A DNA stretch of 64,000 nucleotides from Rhizophagus irregularis (Eukaryota; Glomeromycota; Glomeromycetes; Glomerales; Glomeraceae): contig NC_089447.1 in NCBI RefSeq assembly GCF_026210795.1, positions 1,428,501 to 1,492,500 on the forward strand. The letters are read 5' to 3'. Positions 45,201-56,446 of the stretch are shown here, piece by piece. Each line of letters starts with the position of its first letter. The first letter of the stretch is position 1. Both the position numbers and the translations under genes were made by a program. The notes under the pieces were generated by a model that worked only from the letters and a program-made list of their open reading frames with translations, did no database searches and had not been told where the DNA came from.

Positions 45201-47736
45201 CTTCCATTTTCGATTCAAAATGCTTTCTATCGCTTTCTTTCTTCCCATATTGCATCTTGGCAAAAAATTTTTACTCATCCTGATTTCAAAGATTTTGCCC
45301 TTTATGCTATCTCCTATCTTCAAGGATATCTGGGTGCTGAAAGTTGCCCGACTACTATTAACTTAGAACCATGGTCACAGATCGTTTCTTTGCGAACGCA
45401 CACTTTGTTTAATTCGTTATTGTTTTCTTCGCGTTTGAACATCACGTGGTCTCTTTCCTTCCGACCTCCGAGGCATGATCTACAACCTGCTCTGCCACTC
45501 CGATCTATTCTACCTCATTCCATTTTTCAATCGAGTTGGAAACTTTAGAAAAACTTGAATATATTTGTGCTTGCTCAGCTGGTTTCTCCTTGTGGACGTT
45601 ATCTTATGAATTGGCCTGACCTTCGTTATCTTGGCATCGTTGGTCGTAAAGGACGGATCCCTAATTGGTTTATTTTTATCAATAATAATTTTCTCTCTTC
45701 TTCTTCTTCTACTTTACTTTTATCTTCATATTTTATTAATTCTTCTTTTACTTTAGCTTCTCCTTGTTTATTAGATCATACTGTTAAAGATTATTCCTTT
45801 TATCCTCAATGGGCTATTACTTTTGACTCGCTACTCAAACTTTATCTGTTTGGTCGTGCGTATCACTTATAAGAAACAAAACTCGGCTATTATGTCTCAT
45901 TGGCTTCCTGTATCTACCTCGGCTGATGAACGATCCTATGACCCTTGTCCCGGTTGTGCTCTTAACATTCCCGCCTTATCCATGAAATCTGCCATCAGAC
46001 AACGCTGTAATAGCGAAAAATGCTTTTTTAATGTAACCCTATCGGATACTGTGGGCTATCCTACCAGAAATGCCAAAGTTTTTGCGGCTTATCTTCCCAT
46101 TACTCTATCTACTTCATGGAGTTATGCAACCTCCTTGGCTCTCGTTCATTTTTCGAACGCGTCTCCCGCTCTTTCTCCTCTCTTTAAGGATAGTATCGAT
46201 AGAATTGAAGACACTATTTTACCACTTTCGGTGCAATCTTTGTACACAGATGGTTCGTTCCATCCTGCCACTGATTCTTCGCCTTCTTCCATGACTTCTG
46301 CTTGGATCGCTCTTGATGATGTTGGACTTGTTCTGGAATCTTCTTCCATGCATCTCCCTTCTTACTTTCCTTCCGCTTTGCGTTCTGAAATTTTTGCTGT
46401 TCTGTTAGGATTGAATGCCCTTTTCCGTGATTCGTCAATCTCTATTCATACTGATTGTAGTCAGTTAATTTCACTATGGACACGGTTTGTTGATGCTCCT
46501 TTCTCACCGAAGTTGCTCCGAGAACCTAATCATCTTCTTTGGCTTTCTATTCGACAACTTATCATGGACCGTAATCTTAATGTCGAATTGATTAAAGTCC
46601 CTGCTCATGGCGATGATATTTACAATATACAAGCGGATTCTTTGGCAAAAGACGCTCATTCGTCTTTACAACCCACTACTCTACTTTCAACATTTTGTTA
46701 TGCTCCATGCTTGTTGACCTTTAACTCCCTGCCTATTGACGTGAATATTCGACATTTTCTCCGCTCTATCGCAGATGCTCGTGCTCTTTTATCTTTCTGT
46801 TCACTAGCGCGTTTTACTGCTCTTGGTTCTCCTTCACTCTTTGATTGGGCTGGTATATATTTTTGCCTTTCACAAATTAAAGGTTTTGCTTCACATAGGA
46901 ATGGTCGTCCTGAATTTTGGATCTTCCGCATTAAACTTCTTTTGGATATGTTGCCTACCTTAACTACTCTTCAACAACGTAAACCTTACTTATATTCTCC
47001 CTGACTGGCTCGTCCGCAGTGTAATTCTGCTCCTGAAGATTTGAATCATCTTTGGACTTGTCCTTATATTTTACCGGATTTAAATCCCTGTTTAACTCAC
47101 CGGTCTGAAGTCATTAAATTTAGAGATTCTTGTTTAGCTTCTTTCCTATCCTTAAAATCTTTGGATATTTCCTTTCATACCGAATTCTTTGCTTTGGATT
47201 GTTGGAACTATGAAGCTCCTTCTTCATCCTGTCTTTGGCTTACTCGAGGATTGTTGCCTGCGCATTTAACGGCATTTTTGAATCAATACTTTCCTCTCTC
47301 TGTTATATACAAGATTATTTTTCCCCTTCTTAATGACTTCCAAGTCAAGTTATATGGTGAAATTTGGCTGTGTCGGAATGTTCTTTTCCATGCTTGGGAG
47401 GAGTCGCAGGGTATCTCGGCTGCTTCCAAATTACGTGGTCTATCTACAAATTCTTTCCCTAATACTACTTCTCCACAACAACACAACTCTTCTTTGGCGT
47501 CAGTTTCTCAGGATTCCTGGATTTCTTGGATATCCTCTTCTATAATTCGGGGTGGATCTTGGATCTCGCACTTGGATTTTCTGCGCCGCTTAACAGTTCA
47601 ACCTCTTAGGATCTCTTTCTGTAACGCGATCGGATTTTTGGATGTCGGAGAAGCCGACTCACACTGGCCTTCGGGTAAAGTTGGGGTATGCGATTCTGTA
47701 ATAGTTCAGTTTTTCTTTGCTTTAATTTTATTTTAG
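42242..47736 (+). pseudogene. LINE copy B ORF2: endonuclease, reverse transcriptase, RNase H
   Basis: Order of domains: AP endonuclease-like (IKFGQLNVNGLCSPVRQQ, RPHDGVGILLRN, VVILGDFNADV), reverse transcriptase (43409-45548, with NKASGPSKISYEMIKHL, NTRPITLLETVRKCVVKV, DISKAFDSMDLSMLKLAL, GIDQGEIISPLLWVIYLD and the FMDD box LTFMDDSTLIAS), and RNase H (45823-47004, SLYTDGSFHP, SEIFAVLLGLNA, IHTDCSQLISLW, KVPAHGDDIYNIQADSLAKD). A CNSAPEDLNHLWTC zinc motif follows near 47020. Several frame breaks (near 42590, 43035, 43319, 44080, 45549, 47004) interrupt it. The longest intact piece is the 518-codon reverse transcriptase frame 43992-45548. Confidence 0.92.
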
Positions 47737-47898
47737 TTTAGATTTCTTTACTTGTATGAGTCGTGAAGCTACTCTTTTTATTTTTTATTAGTTTATTTTC
47801 TTATTTTTGTAATATTGTTCGATTACTTTTCGAAATTCAAAGTATAAAATAAAAGATAAAGTCATAAGACTGTTTGCACAGGAAAAGGATAAAACTAG

Positions 47899-48872
47899 GG
47901 TTGGTCACCCTATCTCGGTGGTTAGTCACTGAGACCCTCATTAAGCCTGAGTATGGTGAGGTCGCAGGTTCGATTCCTATGACCACGGAAATAAAAAGAA
48001 TTTTACTGCAGACGCTACAACCAATAGCGTGAAGGTACGGGGATTAGTGTAGTTAAGGACTGCATCGAGGTAAGAATTGTGTGTACGGTTAGGCCGCACA
48101 TTTCAACTAAGGGTCATGGTGTCCTTCTAACGTTCCCTATGAGGCCATTGGCATGTGCGCAGTCCTGTCCTTGAGGGTTACTACTATACTGCTGGGGGAC
48201 TTCTGTCGGATGGTCAGCTATTTACGATACCGCTTGGGGTCAGTAATGGCTAGATGGTCGTCCTAGATGGTAAAGCTGAGGGTGCAATGTCTTAGTGGTA
48301 GTTAGACCTTCTGTTAGGTCTTAGAACCAACCAAGGTGTTCATGGCACGAACAGGTAGTCATGGCTATGGGGCTGATTCCCTACTCTAGGCCCTTGGCGG
48401 TGATCCTGGTGGTTCGATACTACATAGCGGGGTAATCCTGGACAGATGCCTGCTACTTCCCTGTCCGAGTGGTCACTACAAAAGTATACCACTTGGGGTA
48501 AACAACTGTACTATCGGTGCTAGGTAATCGTGGGCTGTAGTGGTAGCTTGAGCGAGACTTAGTGATTTAAAATGGTATGGAAGGGCGGTACGTATGGTTG
48601 ATGTTACCTGTCGAAAGTCCTCCATGAAAGTAGATGCTTCTCAAGGTCGTTAAATAAATTGGAGTATCGTATCATGCAATGGGTATAGAATGAGTAGGCG
48701 GCGTGTACTAGCTTCAGATCGCCTAAATGGCCCGATGGGGGATGTTTCGCTAGTGGTGCTGTTACGAGGAATTAAGTCTTTCGGTTTAATGGTTGCATTG
48801 AAGATGATAGGACGCGACCCGAGATTAGTGCATAAGAGGCAATGGGTGGTACTGGCCGTAAACACTTGCAAA
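47899..48872 (+). repeat. R repeat, copy 2
   Basis: Direct repeat of 39038-40021 with the identical tRNA-like head (47900-47988), small indels and substitutions inside, and the same ending ACACTTGCAAA before GGAAAAGGATAAAACTA (48873-48889). Confidence 0.88.
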
Positions 48873-49550
48873 GGAAAAGGATAAAACTACCGCCATTCGA
48901 TTCGTCTCGGTGAGACGATTCTAACAAGCTATGATACATCTTTGTACGATTATTAGATGCCAAGTTATTTAATATATTCTTTATATAACTGTGATTATAA
49001 ACGGTTCTTTTTAATATAAGATTTTTGAGGATAGGTGTGATAGTGACTATAGATAGATTGTGTATATAGGATAGATTTTAATAATAAAGTGTTTTGAACG
49101 TTCAACTGGTGTGACTATATAGTAGAATGTGACTATAACGGGAGTGACTATAGAGGGAGTTAACTGTAGTTAAAATTCTAATTGGGTATTAAATCCTTAA
49201 ATTTAACTGAGTTAAAATCATAATTCAGGCTAAAAAATTATGTAAATCATTACTATAAAAGGAAATTTAACTTATTCGAATATTATTTGAATACACTTTA
49301 TAAATTTAAATGAATACTCGAGTATATTTGAATATATTTGATTCCAAATACTAGTTTTAGATTAAATACTTAAAATGTATAATTGCATGCGTATATGCAT
49401 TAATAAATTTCAAAAATATTCGTTATAAGAAATTTTTTTTATTTTTATATTAAGTTTACTATAAAGAGATTTTTCGCTATTATAAATATTCGTTATAGTA
49501 AATAAAAATGATTGGAACCAAGGGTTTAGTACTATAACGAGCTTTGACTG

Positions 49551-51793
49551 TATTGTAATTATTATATAATATTGTAATTATTGCCAATTATACAAATATA
49601 CATTATAGTATATCACAAAAAAGGAAATTTTTGAAAAATCATAAGTATTGTAATATTACAATACTTTGAATTTAAAAGTAATAATAAATTGCAATACTTA
49701 CAATAACTTACTATTATAATACAAAGTAGTAATTATCAATTACATACTATATTTTTAAACTTTGTCAATATTAAAGTTAGAAATGTAATTTTACTATCAT
49801 TAAAATCTTCTCATTAAGATGAATCTAATGATATAAATTTTATTAAAATTGAATTACTGGTTGTATTAAAAATAAAGAATATGTAAAATAACAAAATTTT
49901 GAGAATATTCCTATAATATGCAATTTTTAAAAATTTTAATATAAACTCTAAATAAACTCAAATATAAGCTATATTAGTATTATTTAGGACCTGATATTAT
50001 ATACTATAATTTTATGAATATGTTTGCTAGTTGTAGTTATTACTGAAAAAATATTTTTTTCAGATATATATAAAACTTTTTTGCTAGTTTTTTCTGCAAC
50101 ATAGATAACATGTATTTTTGTGGTTATTTTTATTATTAAAAGATAATAGCAAGTTAGATTTATTGCTATCACTACTTATATTTTATTTGACAATTTCTGC
50201 ATAATTAACTTATTTATTTTTTCCTTTAGAAGTAAAGAGTGTGGCTTTTACATCTAATTGTAATACAACTATTGATTGGTATTTAGATTTATCTAAAATT
50301 TCTATATTTATCAGTATAACTTTTTGAGTAACAGATATATTACTGGTTTATTGTAATAATATAATAACATATCTTAATCAGCTGACTTTCTGGAAATTTT
50401 CTTAAAATCCAACTTCAGAAAGGCTTCATATTTATCAGAATAAGTGTAAAAAAAGCTAAATGGTCTATTATTTATAATATTTAAGTTTATCTTTAATATA
50501 AATTTTTTATAAATTATTAGTATTTGATTGATATTTACATATATATAAATAAATTAATATTATAGAGTTTTAAATATAAGCATTTTCTGAAAAATAAATA
50601 TTCTTTACCACCTTTACCAGAAATCCAGAATTATGATAATTTTGGTTTATATTATAATGTACTTATATGCAAAAAAGGATGCTTATTATTGGAACTATAT
50701 GGTAATATAATAAAATATTTTTTAATATAATATTGGATTTAATTTTTTTAACTATCACCGGGAATGATGATCACCGGTGACTGAAATTATGACGATCGAC
50801 CAGCATTAAAAAAATATAGTGCCGGTAAAAATTGATAATTCCGACCAACGGTGATGATCACCCCAGTAAAAAACTTCCATTATTAAAATATATAAATTGA
50901 TAATATAATACAATTTTTTTCAAAAACACTGGAATTGATGCAAAGAGCTTGAGAATTGAGATTTTTTGTTATATAAAAGTATGTATGAATTTTTACAATA
51001 CAAATTAATAATAATTAAAATTCTGATAAAAATAAATTCTAATTTTTTTATTATCGAATATTTTTAAAAATTTTAGGATTACTTTCGTGCTACACTTTTG
51101 CATAAAAAAACATATATATCAAAATTGGTTAGTAGCACTTGGTAATTATTAATACTATATCTTCCTTGATTTTCTTGATTTTACCATAAAAAATTTCATA
51201 TTCACGAAAGTAAATGTTACACCACATCCATATCGTACTGTCACGCGTTGCACTTTTACTACACTATTGTCCGGTAGTTAGCTAGTTGGTGGTTATATGG
51301 TGGAGTTTTACTATAATCTGTCTCTCATTCATATATTCAAATAATAAGAGAATTAAAAGAATTGAAATCCAATCTAAATACAACAGGAATAATTTTAACT
51401 AGCAAAAATATCAATTATTCGAAAGATCGATACCCGCATATAATAATTGCAAATGATTGGTCGATTACATATCGTTGAAATTATTTTTTTAACAAGAAGA
51501 AATAATTTTATTTTATGAATTTGATTTGATTTTTATAATTAAGAAACCTATTGAAATTTAATTAACAATGGAGATGCAATGGGTACAAAATTTGATGTGG
51601 CTAATGATTGGACGCGTAAAATGCGTGATCCCATCAAAGGAGGGCTAATTTGGGGCTGACAACTTGATTGTCAACTGCGGATCGCATTGTATTTAACTAC
51701 TGCACAACTCGAGTGTTGTTTGTTTATTTTCGAACTTCCTTTCAAAACGATTCATTCGAAGATTCGCAACAAAAGCCAATACACTGTAAGCAA
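49551..51793. other. intergenic, host DNA right of the nest
   Basis: AT-rich. Holds a diverged 147-type unit (about 49763-49866) and a short inverted repeat at about 50755-50875 (GGGAATGATGATCACCGGTG and GGTGATGATCACCCC). The 5' flank of the RING gene is at its right end. No gene recognised. Confidence 0.4.
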
Positions 51794-54254
51794 ATGAGTG
51801 TGGACTTTGAGGACATAAGTTTTTTTGACTTTATGATAGAGGTCGTGTCAAAAGCCGTGGACAATATTATGCGGTGGTTTCCTGGAGAGGAAGTAGACAT
51901 CGATGGTCGACCGTTGGAACCGCGCCAGCCTACCTTATGGAACTTTTTATACTCAAATCATTTGTATCTAGCAATTTTCGTCGTAAGAGTCTGTTCATAC
52001 TATTCTTACCTATTTTTTATATCTTTTATTTCGCTAATAATAAATGTTTAAAATTTTAGAATGTTTTGAATAATAGGATAAATGCAATTGTATCACCTCG
52101 CAACCCACACCCATTATCGAAAAAAACTCGATTTTTGATTCGTCTGCCTTGTTTTTATTTAATGGCATGGGCAGCATGCGTGCTTTTGTCGCGACTTACT
52201 ATAAGCATTCCTTCTTTACAACCATATTTTTCACAATGGCCTTTTAATTACGGCATTGATTATACCGATCATCAAGCATTATGGTTGACTTTAAAGGCGC
52301 TATCAGCCGTTTATGTGATGAAGGCGTTTCATTCAAGTCTTGAAAATAGAAGGTATGATGAAATTTAATTGTTATTTTTTAAAGCTGAACTGGTTTAAAG
52401 AGTAATTTTTAAATGTCTTTTCAGACTTTTGTTCAAAAAAAAAAAAGTCGTAAGAGAAAAATATATGCATACTAGAATATTGTTATTTAAAATAGTTTTG
52501 ATATATTGATATTATTTCAATTATAATACTTATACATTTTGATCAATTTCACTTAGTTTGCCTGGAAGGGAACAAAGCACAACACTTTACGAATACGCTT
52601 TGTTATTTCATTACTTTTGTAATGTCACTCCGAACACGTCAAACACTGATCTACTTCTCATAGCTTTTCTAGAAGTGCTGGACATCTTCTTCCTTGAAGT
52701 GCTTTACCTTCATCCACGTGGTATTCAATATCGACTCGTCCCTACGACTTTTGTTGGAGTAGCCGGGATTAGTAAGATATATCATTTTACTATTTTCTTA
52801 GCATATTATCAACACCATTTTCTCTAACAAATTTTCGGGTTATTGTAGTTCATTATGCGTATGCACTATTTTATAGATCAGAAACATATCCAATTCTGCA
52901 AAGTTTTGCTAGATTTCCTGAATTAGCTTTGATTGCCATTATTTTGATATGTGTTATTCTTCATATTATTGCATATGTTGTAACTGGTGGCAATGTGCGG
53001 CGAACTTTTTTTTTGGATGCCAGATCGATGCCATCTCTTCATGAAGATTATACAATGGCTTTATACAGAATTGGTACTATAGTGATCGAAACAAATCGTG
53101 TTGACGGGTTTCGAAATGAACTTCCGCCAATAGCTGTACCTTTAGGAACAATATTTGAACGTTCAAAAAAGAGAAAGTCAAGGACTTCAGTTGAAACCTC
53201 TAATAAACGTAGACCAACATGTGGATATGACAATGAGCAACAAGACATTAACGATTTGACTTCTACGGAATCTAATGGGGGTCCACGCCGTGTTATTGTC
53301 TGGTCAAATTTTGTTTTACAAATTGTTCAGGTCTTTGTAGATATAATTATGAGATTCGTTAGCTGGATTTGGTCATTTTCCGGCGGACGTCAACCTTTAC
53401 AAAATAATAATAATCAACAATCTGCTACTACTGATATTGGAGAGCCAGAAGAAATAGATTGGGATGAAGAGATATATCACAAATTTCTTTATGAGGATTT
53501 AGAAGACAAGGACGACGAAGATGATGATGATTTTGTTTATAGTAACTTATCGAATGTCGAAAATGATGAACCTGATTCAGACTTAGGCCATGAAGAAAAT
53601 GTAAATAGTGAAGATGATGAGGATAATGAAGATAATGAGGAAGATTCCGTAATACCTGGAGATGAATTAATGTTATTAGGAAATGATCTTAGAGAACATG
53701 ATGATCAACAGCCTTCTACATCCAGTTCAACAGCAAACTCAATTATGCAATCATTGCTCGCACATTTGATGCATTCTACTATTCTAACAAGAACGCAATA
53801 TCGAAAGATTACACAGACATCAATGTCTTCAACCTCATTAGATGAATCAGCTGCGTTAATGGCATTGATTCATGAGAGACGTATACCACGTGGGTTTAAT
53901 ACACAACCAATTACAGATCGTGTCTGTGTCGTCTGCCACGGGGAAGCTCGTCAATGTCTCTTAAAACCGTGTGGATGTTTCGCGCTTTGTAATGAAGTAT
54001 GTCTAAAGAATAATAAAATTTTTCTTTCATTTTTTTAATTTAATTTTTTTATTTTAATAACAATTTTATAAAAATTTAGTGTCGCGAAATGATGGCTCAG
54101 CGCAAGTTTAAGTACGTTTATTAAATCGCAGAATTACTTCACTTCATACATAAATTCTTCGTGATAATTTAACATTATTCATTGTAATTCTAATAGGTCT
54201 TGTCCTTGCTGCCGCAGAACAGTAGAAGGATATTCTCGAGTTTATATCCCCTAA
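51794..54254 (+). CDS. multi-pass membrane RING E3 ubiquitin ligase, Asi1/Asi3-like
   Basis: Probable ubiquitin ligase in the nuclear or ER membrane. Exons 51794-51982, 52060-52352, 52557-52771, 52849-53996, 54080-54111 and 54197-54254; phases close to give 644 residues. Hydrophobic segments occur near SNHLYLAIFV, LPCFYLMAWAACVLLSRL, LWLTLKALSAVYVMKAF, LLLIAFLEVLDIFFLEVLYL and LALIAIILICVILHIIAYVV. An amphipathic segment (IVWSNFVLQIVQVFVDIIM) and a long Asp/Glu-rich tract (53440-53670) follow. The C-terminal RING reads CVVCHGEARQCLLKPCG, then CFALCNECREM and SCPCCRRTVEGYSRVYIP. A membrane N-terminal half with a terminal RING ending in a GYS motif is the plan of yeast Asi1/Asi3, which clear mislocalised inner nuclear membrane proteins. 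The start is the first ATG that keeps the frame; an upstream open stretch lacks one. Confidence 0.85.
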
Positions 54255-54579
54255 AGATGATATTTTGGTATATCAGCGAGTTTTAATATTTAAACCATAT
54301 AGCGCATTGCTTTAAAAAAAAATGAAGGGTTGAATGAAAAAAAAACTTTCCCTGCAGAGCGCTTAGTTCAAAATTTCAATTTTACGCGCAAATGGTCAGC
54401 GGCGAAAATAATAAATAAACAAATAAAAATTAATAAAATAAATAAAATAAAGTATGCAGAATTCTGGAATCGAATTTGGGGATAATCACTTTATATAGCA
54501 AATCAAATTTATACAATCATAAGATTTCTTGATAACAAGGAGACAATCAAGATAATATTTGTTAGAATTAATTAATTAA
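54255..54579. other. intergenic between convergent genes
   Basis: Short AT-rich spacer between the 3' ends of the RING gene and NSE3. No further feature seen. Confidence 0.4.
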
Positions 54580-56128
54580 TCATGAAGCCAGCTCTATTCC
54601 AGATGATCTTTCAATTTGTTTATCGAAATCAGGAGGGACATCATGACCAAATAACTATAGTTTAATTAAGAAAAAAAAAAATACATAATTACTAATAGAT
54701 ACATTCAAATTTTGAGTTTGGTATCAGGGTTAGATTTTATAAAACCAAACCCGTTTAAGTTTTGATGGTGGTGAACTCAACCTCTTCATGAATTTTCATG
54801 AAGGTTGGTACAGCCTATTTAATGTAAAATAATTAAATAATTACTTACTGCTCGAATAAATTTAATAAGATTATTCTCTGGCATTTCGATTTTTGCACGA
54901 GGTCCCCAACGATATTCAAGAGGGTCTTGTTCTGAATTCTGCGACTGATCAGTCCCACTTGTTTTTTGTCTATCCAAATAGCCTTGTTTGACAAATGTTG
55001 ATAATACTTTTTCTAAATCAAATTTATCATTGCCATCAAGATACAACCGACGAAAGTAATGAGTAAGTTGATCTGAAACCATAAATAATATTATTAATTA
55101 ATAAAAATTATAAAACGTGTGAAATATATAAAACATAATTGTTAACCGTTTGATAAAACTCTTCCGTTCACATGAATCAAGCTGAGAATGACTGTGAGTA
55201 ATCCCATAATATCTTGTTCATTTTTTCCCCAGTTTATTATGTCAGTTTCTTTATACTCTTGCGGAAGAACATTTTTCAAGACATACGTTTTTAAAGTTTT
55301 TTCCTTATTATTAACAGCTAGAATTTCATTTACAAACGGGAATTAATTAACATATCAAATTTAAAAAATTTAAATTTACCATAATAACTTACGTTTACGT
55401 GCCCCTCCCGTGCCAAATGATTTTTTAGGCAATTCCGCCAATCTCATTCCGAAAATATCTTCAAGGCGTTCTTGAGCTTTATCAAATACGATTTCATAAT
55501 AAGCTCTTGAATGTTCGCGTAATACTAATGATAAAAAAGATTTATTATTATTTTTTTCTTTTGGTTCAAATATATTATGGTTGATTAAATAATCCGATAT
55601 AATCCGATGTGATTACCTTTTTTCACAATTTCTTCTCTCTTTATTGGTTGTTTTCGAAATTCCGTGAATAGGGCAAGTCGTACTACGTCCTTGATTTTGC
55701 GCTCTAGCTCCTGTTAAAAAAAAGGTATATAACTAACATACACACACATATATACATAATTAAAATTCCTTTACTTCTGCAGTCAATTTTTGAGCCGCTT
55801 TTTCAGTAAGAGTCGAATGTTGATCAACAGAACCTTCTTCATTAGACGACGCTTCAGATTCTTCTTCGTCTTGTCGTCGTCGTTTACGAATGTTGCCAGT
55901 TCCTTCCTTCCTTAAAGCTGTGCGTCTTGTTGGTCTACTAGGACCCGCTTCTGTTTCGTCATCCTGTTAAAAATTAACTTATTTATATCAATCTAAATAT
56001 TAATATAAGAATAATAAACTTACAGCTATTACACTCCGATTGCGTCTGCTGCTTCTTGAACTCTATAAAAGGCAAACACTTAGCCTAAATATTAAAATAA
56101 AAATTTTATAACAAAAGATACGTACCAT
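54580..56128 (-). CDS. NSE3: Nse3, MAGE-domain subunit of the SMC5/6 complex
   Basis: Nse3 binds Nse1 and Nse4 in the SMC5/6 genome-maintenance complex. Minus-strand exons: 56128-56126 (only ATG), 56062-56024, 55963-55775, 55710-55617, 55524-55393, 55317-55147, 55072-54849, 54654-54580; all phases close, 308 residues (human NSMCE3 304). The N-terminus is basic and Ser/Arg-rich. The MAGE homology domain starts around ELERKIKDVVRLALFTEF and runs through YYEIVFDKAQERLEDIFGM, LAELPKKSFG, LKTYVLKNVLPQEY, IMGLLTVILSLIHVNG, LEKVLSTFVKQGYLDR and the hallmark YRWGPRAKIEM. The tail ends GIELAS. The intron directly after the start codon matches two other genes here. It is head to head with SWD1, 318 bases apart. 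Confidence 0.93.
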
Positions 56129-56446
56129 GATTTGAGAGAAATGATATGTTTAATAAGATAGAGTTTTAGCTAATATAAAAACAGGTTCAATTCTCACGCG
56201 AACGCGTAGTTACAAGTTCCACTAGTCACTAGTCTTTTGCAATTTACTTGAATGGATATCACATGTTACTTTAACATTAACATCGTTGGTGTCACAATCA
56301 ATTGTGACTGTGTCGCATCACCGAACACTTAATTATATTCACCCTTTATCTTGTAAAATTTAACTTTTTTTACAAAACTTTTAAAACTTTTGTCAAACTA
56401 TCTTTTACATAAACTTTATAACCAATAACTTTTTTAAGTTTCAGTG
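56129..56446. promoter_or_regulatory. bidirectional promoter region of NSE3 and SWD1
   Basis: 318 bases between divergent start codons. Contains TCACAATCAATTGTGA at about 56289-56304, a perfect inverted repeat with a two-base spacer and a possible protein-binding site. No TATA box is obvious. Confidence 0.5.

Larger units (their letters stand above)
40040..47880 (+). mobile_element. LINE retrotransposon, copy B
   Basis: Flanked by the 18 bp duplication GGAAAAGGATAAAACTAG (40022-40039, 47881-47898), which is also the junction sequence between R repeats. The 3' tail GTCATAAGACTGTTTGCACA matches copy A. Same family as copy A, but clearly diverged from it in sequence. Confidence 0.92.
30328..49166. 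mobile_element. second TA-flanked Tigger/Tc1-like element, filled by LINEs
   Basis: Ends CAGTCAACTCTCTTTATAGT and (complement) CAGTTAACTCCCTCTATAGT, both continuing CAC, with TA just outside. No transposase is left. Without the LINEs and the R repeats, about 1.2 kb remains, containing the 147 bp repeat. Confidence 0.78.
30253..49353. mobile_element. MITE split by a later element
   Basis: Left part 30253-30327 (GGTGTTTGGAATCA..GAGTATTCATTTA) and right part 49167-49353 (complement TAGTATTTGGAATCA..GAGTATTCATTTA) are inverted repeats. GTTTTAGAT lies directly outside both ends (30244-30252, 49354-49362), a 9 bp target duplication. The intervening 18.8 kb is the TA-flanked element. Confidence 0.72.
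8830..49550 (+). mobile_element. host Tigger/pogo-type element, opened by nested insertions
   Basis: The left end CAGTCAAAGCTTGTTATAGT (8830) and the right end, whose complement reads CAGTCAAAGCTCGTTATAGT (ending 49550), form inverted repeats. Each is flanked by TA (8828-8829, 49551-49552), as expected of Tc1/mariner/pogo elements. Fragments of one plus-strand transposase lie at both ends: about 9143-9707 and 30056-30220. If all insertions are removed, roughly 1.6 kb remains, so it was already an internally deleted copy. The pairing of ends 40 kb apart is inferred from TIR match, TA flanks and split coding sequence together. Confidence 0.7.

Noticed and set aside
39038..48872. LTR retrotransposon with R1 and R2 as LTRs
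   Set aside because: The interior is a LINE with endonuclease and its own 18 bp target duplication inside R1 and R2; no protease, integrase, primer-binding site or TG..CA ends.
49984..50172. 62-codon minus-strand frame
   Set aside because: AT-rich composition, no domain, no splice partners.
51668..51793. Upstream extension of the RING gene frame
   Set aside because: Open but without an ATG before 51794; could be 5' untranslated sequence.
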